From positions 1-7,165 of the forward strand of contig JACNKJ010000183.1 of NCBI GenBank assembly GCA_014382085.1: a DNA stretch of 7,165 bases, read 5' to 3'. The notes below the pieces were generated by a model, which was not told where the DNA came from, made no database searches, and saw nothing but the letters and a program-made list of their open reading frames with translations. Both the position numbers and the translations under genes were made by a program. Origin of the DNA: a bacterium (lineage in GTDB: Bacteria; Krumholzibacteriota; Krumholzibacteriia; JACNKJ01). Within the stretch, counting starts at the first letter, position 1. The number at the start of each line of letters is the position of its first letter. Of this stretch, positions 1 through 6,217 are shown piece by piece.

Positions 1-71
1 CCGTAGGGCATCACATCTCCGCAACCGTGGCAGCGCGATGGAAAAAGTCTTCCAAGTAGATCGTCGAACAT
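1..71 (-). CDS. Probable ComF-family phosphoribosyltransferase-like protein, N-terminal fragment
   Basis: Only the first 23 codons lie in the window; the gene runs off the left edge. They start at an ATG (69-71) and read MFDDLLGRLFPSRCHGCG, then DVMPY. A short amphipathic stretch ending in L-F-P-x-R-C-x-x-C-G is the usual beginning of ComF/GntX-type proteins, where the CxxC opens a small zinc ribbon ahead of a phosphoribosyltransferase domain. Family members are linked to DNA uptake (ComF, GntX), but their biochemical role is poorly defined. The start lies 30 nt after the aroE stop, with only a weak TAGG Shine-Dalgarno-like element 4 nt upstream, so it probably belongs to the same transcript. 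The identification rests on 23 residues, and the diagnostic phosphoribosyltransferase motif would lie outside the window. Another zinc-ribbon protein remains possible. Confidence 0.55.
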   Translation of the reverse strand, partial: MFDDLLGRLFPSRCHGCGDVMPY

Positions 72-101
72 GTTGCCTAGAGGATGGAGCTGACGGAAGG
101 A

Positions 102-914
102 TCAAAGAGTGTAGAGCGCGCGGCGCATGGCCTCGCGGGGAGCGGTCATGTCCGTCCAATAGCTGAAGGCTGCGGCGCCTTGGCCAAGCAGCATATCCCT
201 GCCATCGGCGCAACTAAGCCCGCGTTCGCGGCAGGCGGCGAGCCAGGGCGTGTCGTGGGTGATAAGATCCATCACGGCGGCGACGCACTCAGTGGCAGGC
301 AGCGGTGGAAGGGCATCTTCCTTGTGAAGTCCCAAGCTAGTGGCTTGCACCACCAAGTCGGACCTAGTCCAGGACACTTCCACATCATCACTCAAAGCAA
401 GTTCGACACCTGCCGCTACGAATGTTTCGAGCAGCCCCCGGGCGCGCTCCTGGCTGCGATTCCATAGCTCGATACTGCGGACATCGGCATCGACCAAGGC
501 GGCCAGCACGGCTCTGGCGGCTCCCCCCGCTCCCAACACGAGCACTCGCTTCCCCTTCATGTCACCGAAGTGTTCACGCGCGGCTGTGGTAAATCCCTCA
601 AGGTCGCTGTTGTGCCCCTGCCACTTTTCGGCCTTCAGGCGAAGGGTGTTCACGGCCTCGAGGCGCTGAGCTTCGAGGCTGAGATCTTCCAACAAGCGAA
701 AGCCCTCTTCTTTCAAGGGAACCGTCAGGTTGAGCCCGGTGAATCCTTCCTCGGCAAGGCGCGGCAGGTGCTCCGCCAGTTCCCCAGCCGGACAGCGGAT
801 CAATTCGTATCCGCCTTCCAGACCCAGGGCGGCCAGCGCCGCGTTCTGCATGACCGGCGACTTGGAATGGGCCACCGGATCACCCAGCAGGGCAAGCTTC
901 CAAGGCGCGCTCAC
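102..914 (-). CDS. aroE: Shikimate dehydrogenase (NADP+)
   Basis: AroE reduces 3-dehydroshikimate to shikimate with NADPH in the cytosolic chorismate pathway. The product is 270 aa, close to the family's usual ~270. The N-terminal substrate domain has GDPVAHSKSP (residues 11-20, shikimate-binding Ser17 and Ser19), NLTVPLK (62-68, catalytic Lys68), AVNT (87-90, Asn89) and HNSD (101-104, catalytic Asp104). The Rossmann domain has VLVLGAGGAARA (124-135) and the NADP-type NRSQERA (152-158). The C-terminus carries MLLGQGAAAF (241-250) with the substrate-side Gln245. The chosen start is the GTG at 912-914, which overlaps the lgt stop as GTGA. There is no clear ribosome binding site, so translation probably depends on reinitiation after lgt. 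The frame is open up to 1037, but that extension lies inside lgt and precedes the normal family N-terminus. One oddity: the D-x-x-Y segment expected near residue 216 reads DLITHDTPWL, lacking the Tyr and looking about two residues short. Confidence 0.95.
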   Translation of the reverse strand: MSAPWKLALLGDPVAHSKSPVMQNAALAALGLEGGYELIRCPAGELAEHLPRLAEEGFTGLNLTVPLKEEGFRLLEDLSLEAQRLEAVNTLRLKAEKWQGHNSDLEGFTTAAREHFGDMKGKRVLVLGAGGAARAVLAALVDADVRSIELWNRSQERARGLLETFVAAGVELALSDDVEVSWTRSDLVVQATSLGLHKEDALPPLPATECVAAVMDLITHDTPWLAACRERGLSCADGRDMLLGQGAAAFSYWTDMTAPREAMRRALYTL

Positions 915-1735
915 GCTACGGACTCGCGGCGCTTCAACGCGTAGATCCACACGAGCATTCCGGTGGCGATAAAGCCCACGCTCACCCACTGGCTTACCGT
1001 GAGACCCCAGTATCCGCTGCTGGCCGAATCGTACCAACGAAAGCGATCCATGATGATGCGATGGATGCCGTAAAGGGTCAGGAATTCTGCGAACATGGCG
1101 CCGCGGAATTTCACGGCTTTCTCCACGAAGAGGACCAACGCGAAAATGATCAGCGCGCCGAAGGCCGAATAAAGCTGACTGGGATGCAGCAAAGGGCTGG
1201 CGGGCAGGTCAGCGAAATGATGTCCATGCTCGAGCATGAGCTGGCGCCCGGTTTCGCTGGCTTCGGATCCTTCGGGGAAATGCATGCCCATAGACGAGTC
1301 GGTGGGCAGACCGAAGCAGCAACCACGCAGGAAGCAGCCCACGCGCCCGATGGCGATTCCCATGGCCAAGCTGGGTGCTACGCAGTCGCTCACATCCAGG
1401 AAGGACATTCCCTTCTTCCTCACGTAATAGCCGATGGTCAAGATGGGTAGCAGGATGCCGCCGTAAAGGGTCATCCCCCCTTCCCAAATGGCAAAGACGC
1501 GTAGAGGGTTGTCCGCGAAGAATTCCCAATGAAAGGCCACGAAGAAGAATCGAGCACCAAAAATGGAGCTAATGAGGATGATCTGGAAGATGTCCAGGAT
1601 CACACCTTGGCCCACATTCGCACGCTTGCGGATTTTCGCTCCCGAAAACCACAGTGCGAAGAGAAAGGCCAAGGCCAACAGCACACCATAGGGATGCAGA
1701 TGCAAGGGACCGAGTTTGAAAGTGTCGGGAAACAT
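911..1735 (-). CDS. lgt: Phosphatidylglycerol:prolipoprotein diacylglyceryl transferase
   Basis: Lgt is an inner-membrane enzyme that transfers diacylglycerol from phosphatidylglycerol to the lipobox cysteine of prolipoproteins, the first step of bacterial lipoprotein maturation. The product is 274 aa with about seven hydrophobic segments (roughly 17-31, 48-66, 90-104, 119-136, 190-205, 213-229, 248-267). Family marks are HPYG (14-17), WEGGMTLYGG (84-93), the Lgt signature in the form GRVGCFLRGCCFG (130-142), HPSQLYSA (184-191) and the Arg-rich RIIMDRFR near 226-233. The start is the ATG at 1733-1735, preceded by AGGAAGG with a 5-nt spacer; an in-frame TTG at 1756 gives only a charged extension. 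Relative to E. coli Lgt, the His of the HGG motif is Tyr91, and the Asn and Glu of the signature are Cys134 and Cys139. I recall this Cys-rich form from other bacterial lineages, so I still call it a functional Lgt. It lies 54 nt after rodA and overlaps aroE by 4 nt. Confidence 0.95.
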   Translation of the reverse strand: MFPDTFKLGPLHLHPYGVLLALAFLFALWFSGAKIRKRANVGQGVILDIFQIILISSIFGARFFFVAFHWEFFADNPLRVFAIWEGGMTLYGGILLPILTIGYYVRKKGMSFLDVSDCVAPSLAMGIAIGRVGCFLRGCCFGLPTDSSMGMHFPEGSEASETGRQLMLEHGHHFADLPASPLLHPSQLYSAFGALIIFALVLFVEKAVKFRGAMFAEFLTLYGIHRIIMDRFRWYDSASSGYWGLTVSQWVSVGFIATGMLVWIYALKRRESVA

Positions 1736-1740
1736 GTCAT

Positions 1741-1747
1741 CCTTCCT
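1741..1747 (-). promoter_or_regulatory. Ribosome binding site of lgt
   Basis: On the minus strand AGGAAGG lies 5 nt ahead of the ATG at 1733-1735. It is within a purine-rich run and is one of the better Shine-Dalgarno matches in the window. It favours this ATG over the in-frame TTG at 1756. Because lgt is the only complete gene here whose start does not abut or overlap its predecessor, it needs its own initiation signal. Confidence 0.7.
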
Positions 1748-1754
1748 TTCCCGC

Positions 1755-1780
1755 AAAACTAGCCGTCCGGGGCCGGTCGG
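1755..1780 (-). terminator. Possible weak terminator or attenuator hairpin between rodA and lgt
   Basis: Read on the minus strand, CCGACCGG-CC-CCGGACGG (1780 down to 1763) can fold into a hairpin: seven arm positions with one internal A-A mismatch (six Watson-Crick pairs) and a 4-nt loop. It is followed by CTAG and TTTT (1758-1755). The short T-run and 4-nt offset make it a poor intrinsic terminator, and GC-rich spacers produce such structures by chance. It could attenuate read-through from the mre genes into lgt-aroE or protect the rodA 3' end. It was found by eye with no energy calculation. Confidence 0.25.
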
Positions 1781-1789
1781 GCAAGCTCG

Positions 1790-3088
1790 CTAGTAACGCG
1801 TCCAATTGCGGGAGATATTCATCTGCACGCCCACCAGGAAACAGGTGGACATGAGTACGCTGCCGCCGAAGCTGAGTCCGGGCAGGGGAAGTCCCGTGAC
1901 CGGCGCCAGGCCCATGGTCATGGCCACATTCACGAAGACATGGAACAGAAGATAGGCGCTCACACCCACCGAGAGCAGGGCGGCGAAGGGCTGCCGCACC
2001 TTGGCGGCCAGCCTAATACCTTCCATGATCAAGAATGCGTAAACCCCTAAAACTATGACCGTTCCAAGAAAGCCAAACTCCTCTCCCAAGACGGAGAAAA
2101 TGAAGTCCGTGTGACGGGCCGGCAGGAAAGCGAGGCCTTTCTGCGTACCTTCGAGGAAGCCGCGACCCAACATGCCTCCCGAACCGATGGCCACCTTGGA
2201 CTGGAAAATCTGATAGCCCGCCCCCAGGCGATCCAGGTCGGGATCAAAAAATACCAGGATGCGCTTCTGCTGATAGGCCCGGAGTGAGCCCCAGAGCAGG
2301 GGCACCATGAGCCCCGTGCTCACGCTGACCACGAACCAGAGAATGCGCTCCAGTCGCCTCATGGCCGGGTAGATCAGAGTCACCACGAGGAGCCCCACCA
2401 TGAAGGCTCCCCATGCCCAGTGCGGCATGCCGAATCCCTCGCTGCCCACTGTCTGACCATAGAGCACGATGAAGGCGCTGAGCGCAGGGGCGCTCATGAT
2501 GAGCAATCGGCGTAGATCGAAACCCTTCCAAACCAGCATGGGAATAAGCAGCCAAAGGAAGGTCATGGCCGTGCCCAGGTCCGGCTGCTTCAGCACCAGG
2601 AAGGCTGGCGGCAATACAAGCGCCAGTGCGCCGAGAACCACCCTCAGGCGATTAGGATCCCCCTTCCTTCTGGCCAGGAAGGATGCGAGCATGAAGATCA
2701 TCAGGATCTTAAAGAATTCGGAGGGCTGAACACCCACGGGGCCGAGCAGCAACCAGCGATGGGTATCTCCACGCATGGGCGGCAGGATGAGCACCGCCAG
2801 AAGTACGGCCAGGCCAATGCCATAGAGAATCTTTGAGAGGCTGTCCTTGAAGACCCAGAACGGAATCATGGAGCCGGTGAGGGTGGCCATGAGTCCCAGG
2901 AATACCCACATAAGTTGTCGATGGAAAAAGGCGCGGCTGATGGTGTAGCTGTTGCGGGCCTCATCCAGGCTATAGCTACCGGGCGGTGAAGTGACCGAAT
3001 AGAGCATGAGCAGCCCAGTACCCAGGATGAGCAAAAGGGGTAGAAGAAAGCGGGGATTTAGCACAGCTGGCTGCAGGCGAAAACTCAT
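1790..3088 (-). CDS. rodA: Rod-shape SEDS peptidoglycan glycosyltransferase RodA, with extra membrane segment
   Basis: RodA is the inner-membrane SEDS glycosyltransferase that polymerises lipid II into glycan strands, paired with PBP2. The product is 432 aa, about 60 longer than E. coli RodA (~370). SEDS marks are RWLLLGPVGVQPSEFFKI (111-128), KQPDLGTA (167-174), AGYQIFQSKVAIGSGG (290-305), FLPARHTDFIF (321-331) with the presumed catalytic Asp328, and GLPLPGLSFGGS (399-410). The extra length lies mainly between QPDLGT and AYQQKR. There, residues about 203-262 hold two further hydrophobic stretches with a Trp-rich turn (PHWAWG), suggesting about 12 rather than 10 membrane helices. The start is the ATG at 3086-3088, which overlaps the mrdA stop as ATGA and has GAGGA 6 nt upstream; an in-frame extension to 3124 would sit inside mrdA and adds a basic, non-family N-terminus. 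Adjacency to PBP2 supports RodA rather than the division paralogue FtsW. Confidence 0.96.
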   Translation of the reverse strand: MSFRLQPAVLNPRFLLPLLLILGTGLLMLYSVTSPPGSYSLDEARNSYTISRAFFHRQLMWVFLGLMATLTGSMIPFWVFKDSLSKILYGIGLAVLLAVLILPPMRGDTHRWLLLGPVGVQPSEFFKILMIFMLASFLARRKGDPNRLRVVLGALALVLPPAFLVLKQPDLGTAMTFLWLLIPMLVWKGFDLRRLLIMSAPALSAFIVLYGQTVGSEGFGMPHWAWGAFMVGLLVVTLIYPAMRRLERILWFVVSVSTGLMVPLLWGSLRAYQQKRILVFFDPDLDRLGAGYQIFQSKVAIGSGGMLGRGFLEGTQKGLAFLPARHTDFIFSVLGEEFGFLGTVIVLGVYAFLIMEGIRLAAKVRQPFAALLSVGVSAYLLFHVFVNVAMTMGLAPVTGLPLPGLSFGGSVLMSTCFLVGVQMNISRNWTRY

Positions 3089-4872
3089 GGTAGATCCTCG
3101 CTTATGCCTTCCAGCTCGCGCCACTTCTTAACCAAGGTTCGAAAGATGGGCGCCACATCGCTGCCGTGCTCCGCGTGCTCAATCAAAATGGCAATGGCAA
3201 TCTGGGGATCATCGGCCGGAGCATATCCACAGAACCAACCATGCTCCAGACCATGGGGATTCTGAACCGTGCCCGTCTTGCCCGCTGCCCTCATGCCCGG
3301 CACGGCACTGCCGCGAGCGGTGCCCCAGGTGCCGTGAAGGACCAGTTCCAAGCCTTCGCGCACCCGCTCAAGATGACTGCTGCGTACCGAGAGATCTTCC
3401 GGCGGCGGCGGACGCAAAGGCTCCGCCCCTTCCACGCCTTCACTCCGCAGCAAAAGCTGTGGCACGGGCAATCGGTTTCCACTGGCCAAGCCCGCATAGA
3501 AACGCGCCATCTGGATGGGAGTCACCAGCACTTCACCCTGACCAATGGCGATGTTCCACAATAGTCCACGGCTCCACTTCCGCTTGCCGAATCGCTCGTT
3601 GTAGTAGTCCACGTCGGGAACGAGCCCACGAGATTCGTAACCCAGGTCCAGACCTGTGGGGCTTCCCAGACCGAATCGCCGGGCCATGCGAGCCATGGCG
3701 TCGGCGCCCAGGCCGTCACCCACTTGATAGAACCACACGTCGCAACTGCGCTCCATGGCGTGCTCAAGATCCAAAGCACCGTGGCCCTGCTCGAACCAAC
3801 AACGGAAGTAACGGCGTCCCAGTTGCAGGCCACCGTAACAGGACTCCAACTGCCCCAATTTTTGCAGGGTGTTATTCTCTAAGGCGGCCAAGGATACCAC
3901 CGGTTTGTAGGTGCTCCCCGGCGGGTAGGTGGCCTGAAGCGCACGATTGAAAAGCGGACGACCGGGATCCGTGCTGAGCGCTTCCCAAATTTGAGTAGGT
4001 ATGCCGCCGGTGAAGAGGTTGGGATCGTAGGACGGCCTGCTGCTCATGGCCAGCACCTGACCATTGTTAACATCCATGACCACACCGGCGCCCTGTCCCC
4101 AGGCGGCTAGCGCGCTGTCAAGCAGGGCGGTCAGTTCGATGTCCAGGCTCAGGATCAGGGTTTCCCCGGGCACCGGTGGCACAAATTCCACGGTTTCCAG
4201 CAGGGTTCCCCGGGCGTTGACCAGGAAGAGTTCCTTCCCATCGCGGCCGCGAAGGCGTTCCTGCCAGCGCTGCTCCGCGCCGGAGCGTCCCACCAGGTCA
4301 CCGGGGAAGAAGGGTTCATCACTACCGCGCTTGGCCAGCACTTCGCTCTCGCTCACCTCTCCTACGTAACCCAGGAAGTGCGCTCCCAATTCTCCCATGG
4401 GATAATTCCGCCGCGCCCAATCCTGCAGCTTGATGCCGGGCAGGCTGTGCAGCTTCTCCTCGATGGCCAGTAGCGATGCCTGGGGAAGATCGCGTTCGAG
4501 CACGGCCCGCGGTAGGCCGGACTCACGGGCGAACTCAACACGGGCGAGCAATTCGGCGGCGGGACGACTCAGGATATCCGCCACGCGCCTAATCAGGGTT
4601 GAGTCGGCATCGTGGGCCGACAATGCCAGGGACAATTCGCAGGCGGTCAGGTTTTCAGCCAACACACGCCCATGGCGATCCAGGATACGTCCACGCGCAG
4701 AAGGGATGCGTCGCTGCTCGAAACGATTCTCGCGGGAATGTCGTTGATAGTTTTCGAAGTCGAGAATCTGCAGGTAGAAAAGCCGTCCCACCAGGATGGC
4801 CATCATCAGGGCCACCATAAGTAGCAGCCGACCCTGGGGCCCCTGGAAGTGCTTGCCGCTAGAAGTCAACAT
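3085..4872 (-). CDS. mrdA: Penicillin-binding protein 2 (class B transpeptidase of the elongasome)
   Basis: PBP2 is a D,D-transpeptidase that cross-links glycan strands made by RodA. It is membrane-anchored, with its catalytic domain in the periplasm. The product is 595 aa (E. coli ~630). One membrane anchor spans about 15-37. The pedestal domain has RGRILDRHGRVLAEN (60-74) and GRSGAEQRW (195-203). The transpeptidase domain has the complete penicillin-binding triad: STYK (320-323, nucleophile Ser320), SCD (376-378, the SxD form of SxN typical of PBP2) and KTGT (532-535). Cys345, Cys358, His364 and Cys377 are spaced like the metal site described for PBP2 of Acinetobacter. The start is the ATG at 4870-4872, overlapping the end of mreD by 14 nt with a weak purine-rich GAAGAAG upstream. 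The stop overlaps the rodA start as ATGA, consistent with coupled, balanced synthesis of the PBP2-RodA pair. Confidence 0.97.
   Translation of the reverse strand: MLTSSGKHFQGPQGRLLLMVALMMAILVGRLFYLQILDFENYQRHSRENRFEQRRIPSARGRILDRHGRVLAENLTACELSLALSAHDADSTLIRRVADILSRPAAELLARVEFARESGLPRAVLERDLPQASLLAIEEKLHSLPGIKLQDWARRNYPMGELGAHFLGYVGEVSESEVLAKRGSDEPFFPGDLVGRSGAEQRWQERLRGRDGKELFLVNARGTLLETVEFVPPVPGETLILSLDIELTALLDSALAAWGQGAGVVMDVNNGQVLAMSSRPSYDPNLFTGGIPTQIWEALSTDPGRPLFNRALQATYPPGSTYKPVVSLAALENNTLQKLGQLESCYGGLQLGRRYFRCWFEQGHGALDLEHAMERSCDVWFYQVGDGLGADAMARMARRFGLGSPTGLDLGYESRGLVPDVDYYNERFGKRKWSRGLLWNIAIGQGEVLVTPIQMARFYAGLASGNRLPVPQLLLRSEGVEGAEPLRPPPPEDLSVRSSHLERVREGLELVLHGTWGTARGSAVPGMRAAGKTGTVQNPHGLEHGWFCGYAPADDPQIAIAILIEHAEHGSDVAPIFRTLVKKWRELEGISEDLP
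3095..3099 (-). promoter_or_regulatory. Ribosome binding site of rodA
   Basis: GAGGA on the minus strand, 6 nt ahead of the ATG at 3086-3088. It lies inside the last codons of mrdA and fixes the rodA start at the ATGA overlap rather than at an upstream in-frame codon. Confidence 0.65.
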
Positions 4873-5371
4873 CGTCTTCTTCGCGGAACATCCGAAGACC
4901 GCCGCGGGCCACGAAAACTACGCCCAAAATAACGAGGTAGGCCAGCAGGCTCATGAGAGCTACCGGGACTCCGTGCTTGATCCATTGCATGAACAAGAAG
5001 AGAGGCGATCCCCCCAGTGATACGATGGGAAAGAGGGCCTGCGCTAAAAGCGCGCCCGGCACGAAGAGCATGACACGCATGGCCAGGCTGCCTCGATCCA
5101 CACGATCGCGCATAGCGCCGAGGAAGTATCCACTGACGCTGAGCGCTAGTGAACTCGCTCCCAAAATCTGATAGTCGGCCAGATCGCGCAGCAGCCCGAT
5201 GGCCAGACCCCAGAACATGGCCGGCACTTTGCCACGGCGAATGGCGATCCAGAAGATGAGCAGGTAGGGAAAATCCGGGGCGATGCCCCAGGGAGATATC
5301 CAGCGTTCGAGCAAGGGATGCAGCAGGAAGCAGCCCAGGATCACGGCCAATTGGGGACGGCTTTCCTTCAC
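4859..5371 (-). CDS. mreD: Rod shape-determining membrane protein MreD
   Basis: MreD is a small polytopic inner-membrane protein of the elongasome that binds MreC. Its biochemical role is incompletely defined. The product is 170 aa (family ~160-190), almost wholly hydrophobic with about five to six membrane segments (roughly 8-25, 36-46, 50-68, 71-87, 98-118, 133-155). The central part follows the family pattern: APDFPYLLIFWIAIRRGK (31-48), GLAIGLLRDL (55-64) and a following LG..ALALS-like helix. The C-terminus is short and acidic (REEDDVDF). The start is a GTG (5369-5371) forming a GTGA overlap with the mreC stop, with a strong GGGGGAGG element 4 nt upstream. Sequence similarity in this family is low, so the call rests on the hydropathy pattern plus its position between mreC and mrdA. 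Confidence 0.92.
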   Translation of the reverse strand: MKESRPQLAVILGCFLLHPLLERWISPWGIAPDFPYLLIFWIAIRRGKVPAMFWGLAIGLLRDLADYQILGASSLALSVSGYFLGAMRDRVDRGSLAMRVMLFVPGALLAQALFPIVSLGGSPLFLFMQWIKHGVPVALMSLLAYLVILGVVFVARGGLRMFREEDDVDF

Positions 5372-6216
5372 GGCGCCTCCCCCTTATCCGCGGCTTCGGT
5401 ATCGTGGGGAAATCCGGCGGCATCTTCCCCCACACGAGTGACCACGAATATATTCTCCAGGCTGCTCAGCGATGCGGCCGGCCTGATGAGGATCTCCATA
5501 CGAAGGGAACCGGGTGTGTGCTTAACTTCCCTTACGGTGCCAAGAAGAAAGCCGCCGGGAAACTCGCTGCCTAGCCCGCTGGTGACGAATCGGTCGCCCA
5601 CCTGAACATCCAGACCGGGATCCACGCGATCCACGTGAAAGCCCAGACGAGGATTCCATTTGAAGGCGCCCAAAATCCGGCTGCGCAAATTGCGTGCGCC
5701 CAGGGTGAATGTTTTACTACTCAGCAGCAGAACCTGCGAGCGATGTGGCTCCACGAATTCCACACGCCCTACCAGGCCCTCGTAGCCCACCACAGGCATG
5801 CCCGGCTCCAGACCATGGGCCGATCCTTTGTCGATGCGCACAAGATTTCGATCCTGGAAAGTGAGCGGATAGCTCAGCAACTCGGCCGGCAGGAATTGGT
5901 AAGCTTGGGAACTCGAGAAGCCGAGGATTCCGCGCAGGCGGTCATTCTCACGCCGCACTTCCTGAATGTGCGCCCACTGATGCTCCTGGTCACGGAGACG
6001 AGCGCGCAGGTCTTCGTTCTCGAAACCCCACTGACCCAGGGTGTGCCCGAGCCAGGTAAGGCCATCGGACGGCGCATAGAAAACCGTGGCGCTGCGGCGG
6101 GCCAGCTGAAAGCGGAATTCCTCGGAACTTGACCTGAGGACAAAGGCGAGGATGACGCAGAGCAGCAAGAGACCGCGGTCCCGATAGCGATGCAGCAGTA
6201 CCGCGGGTCGGGGCAT
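5368..6216 (-). CDS. mreC: Rod shape-determining protein MreC
   Basis: MreC is a bitopic inner-membrane protein whose periplasmic part binds and activates PBP2, linking it to MreB and MreD. The product is 282 aa. A basic N-terminus (MPRPAVLLHRYRDR) precedes one membrane anchor (about 14-28, GLLLLCVILAFVL). A predicted coiled coil follows at about 64-96 (FENEDLRARLRDQEHQ onward). The two-barrel periplasmic domain carries family motifs: DKGSAHGLEPGMPVV (129-143), GLVGRVEFV (147-155), GDRFVTSGLGSEFPGG (207-222) and RPAASLSSLENIFVV (245-259). The tail (264-282) is acidic and probably disordered. The start is the ATG at 6214-6216, one base after the mreB stop, with GGAAAG nearby upstream. The frame is open to 6318, but that extension lies inside mreB and would push the membrane anchor away from the N-terminus. 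The stop forms a GTGA overlap with mreD. Confidence 0.95.
   Translation of the reverse strand: MPRPAVLLHRYRDRGLLLLCVILAFVLRSSSEEFRFQLARRSATVFYAPSDGLTWLGHTLGQWGFENEDLRARLRDQEHQWAHIQEVRRENDRLRGILGFSSSQAYQFLPAELLSYPLTFQDRNLVRIDKGSAHGLEPGMPVVGYEGLVGRVEFVEPHRSQVLLLSSKTFTLGARNLRSRILGAFKWNPRLGFHVDRVDPGLDVQVGDRFVTSGLGSEFPGGFLLGTVREVKHTPGSLRMEILIRPAASLSSLENIFVVTRVGEDAAGFPHDTEAADKGEAP
5376..5383 (-). promoter_or_regulatory. Ribosome binding site of mreD
   Basis: GGGGGAGG on the minus strand within the last codons of mreC, 4 nt before the GTG start. It is a strong purine run that supports GTG as the genuine initiation codon and compensates for a non-ATG start. Confidence 0.65.
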
Positions 6217-6217
6217 T

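Noticed and set aside
102..1037. Longer aroE starting inside lgt at 1037
   Set aside because: The extra 41 residues are the shadow of the lgt C-terminus; family length and the GTGA junction place the start at 914.
2709..2909. Secondary minus-strand open frames inside rodA, lgt and mrdA (for example 2709-2909, 1209-1529, 3291-3497)
   Set aside because: They are in alternative frames within strongly supported genes, show no family features, and do not extend across a gene in a way that would suggest a frameshift.
3459..3950. Plus-strand open frame of 163 codons opposite mrdA
   Set aside because: Antisense to the PBP2 transpeptidase domain; its composition (Arg, Pro, Ser, Trp rich) is that of a shadow frame, not of a folded protein.
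5635..6132. Plus-strand open frame of 165 codons opposite mreC
   Set aside because: It lies entirely antisense to a well-supported mreC, has no recognisable domain or credible ribosome binding site, and long antisense frames are expected in GC-rich coding DNA.
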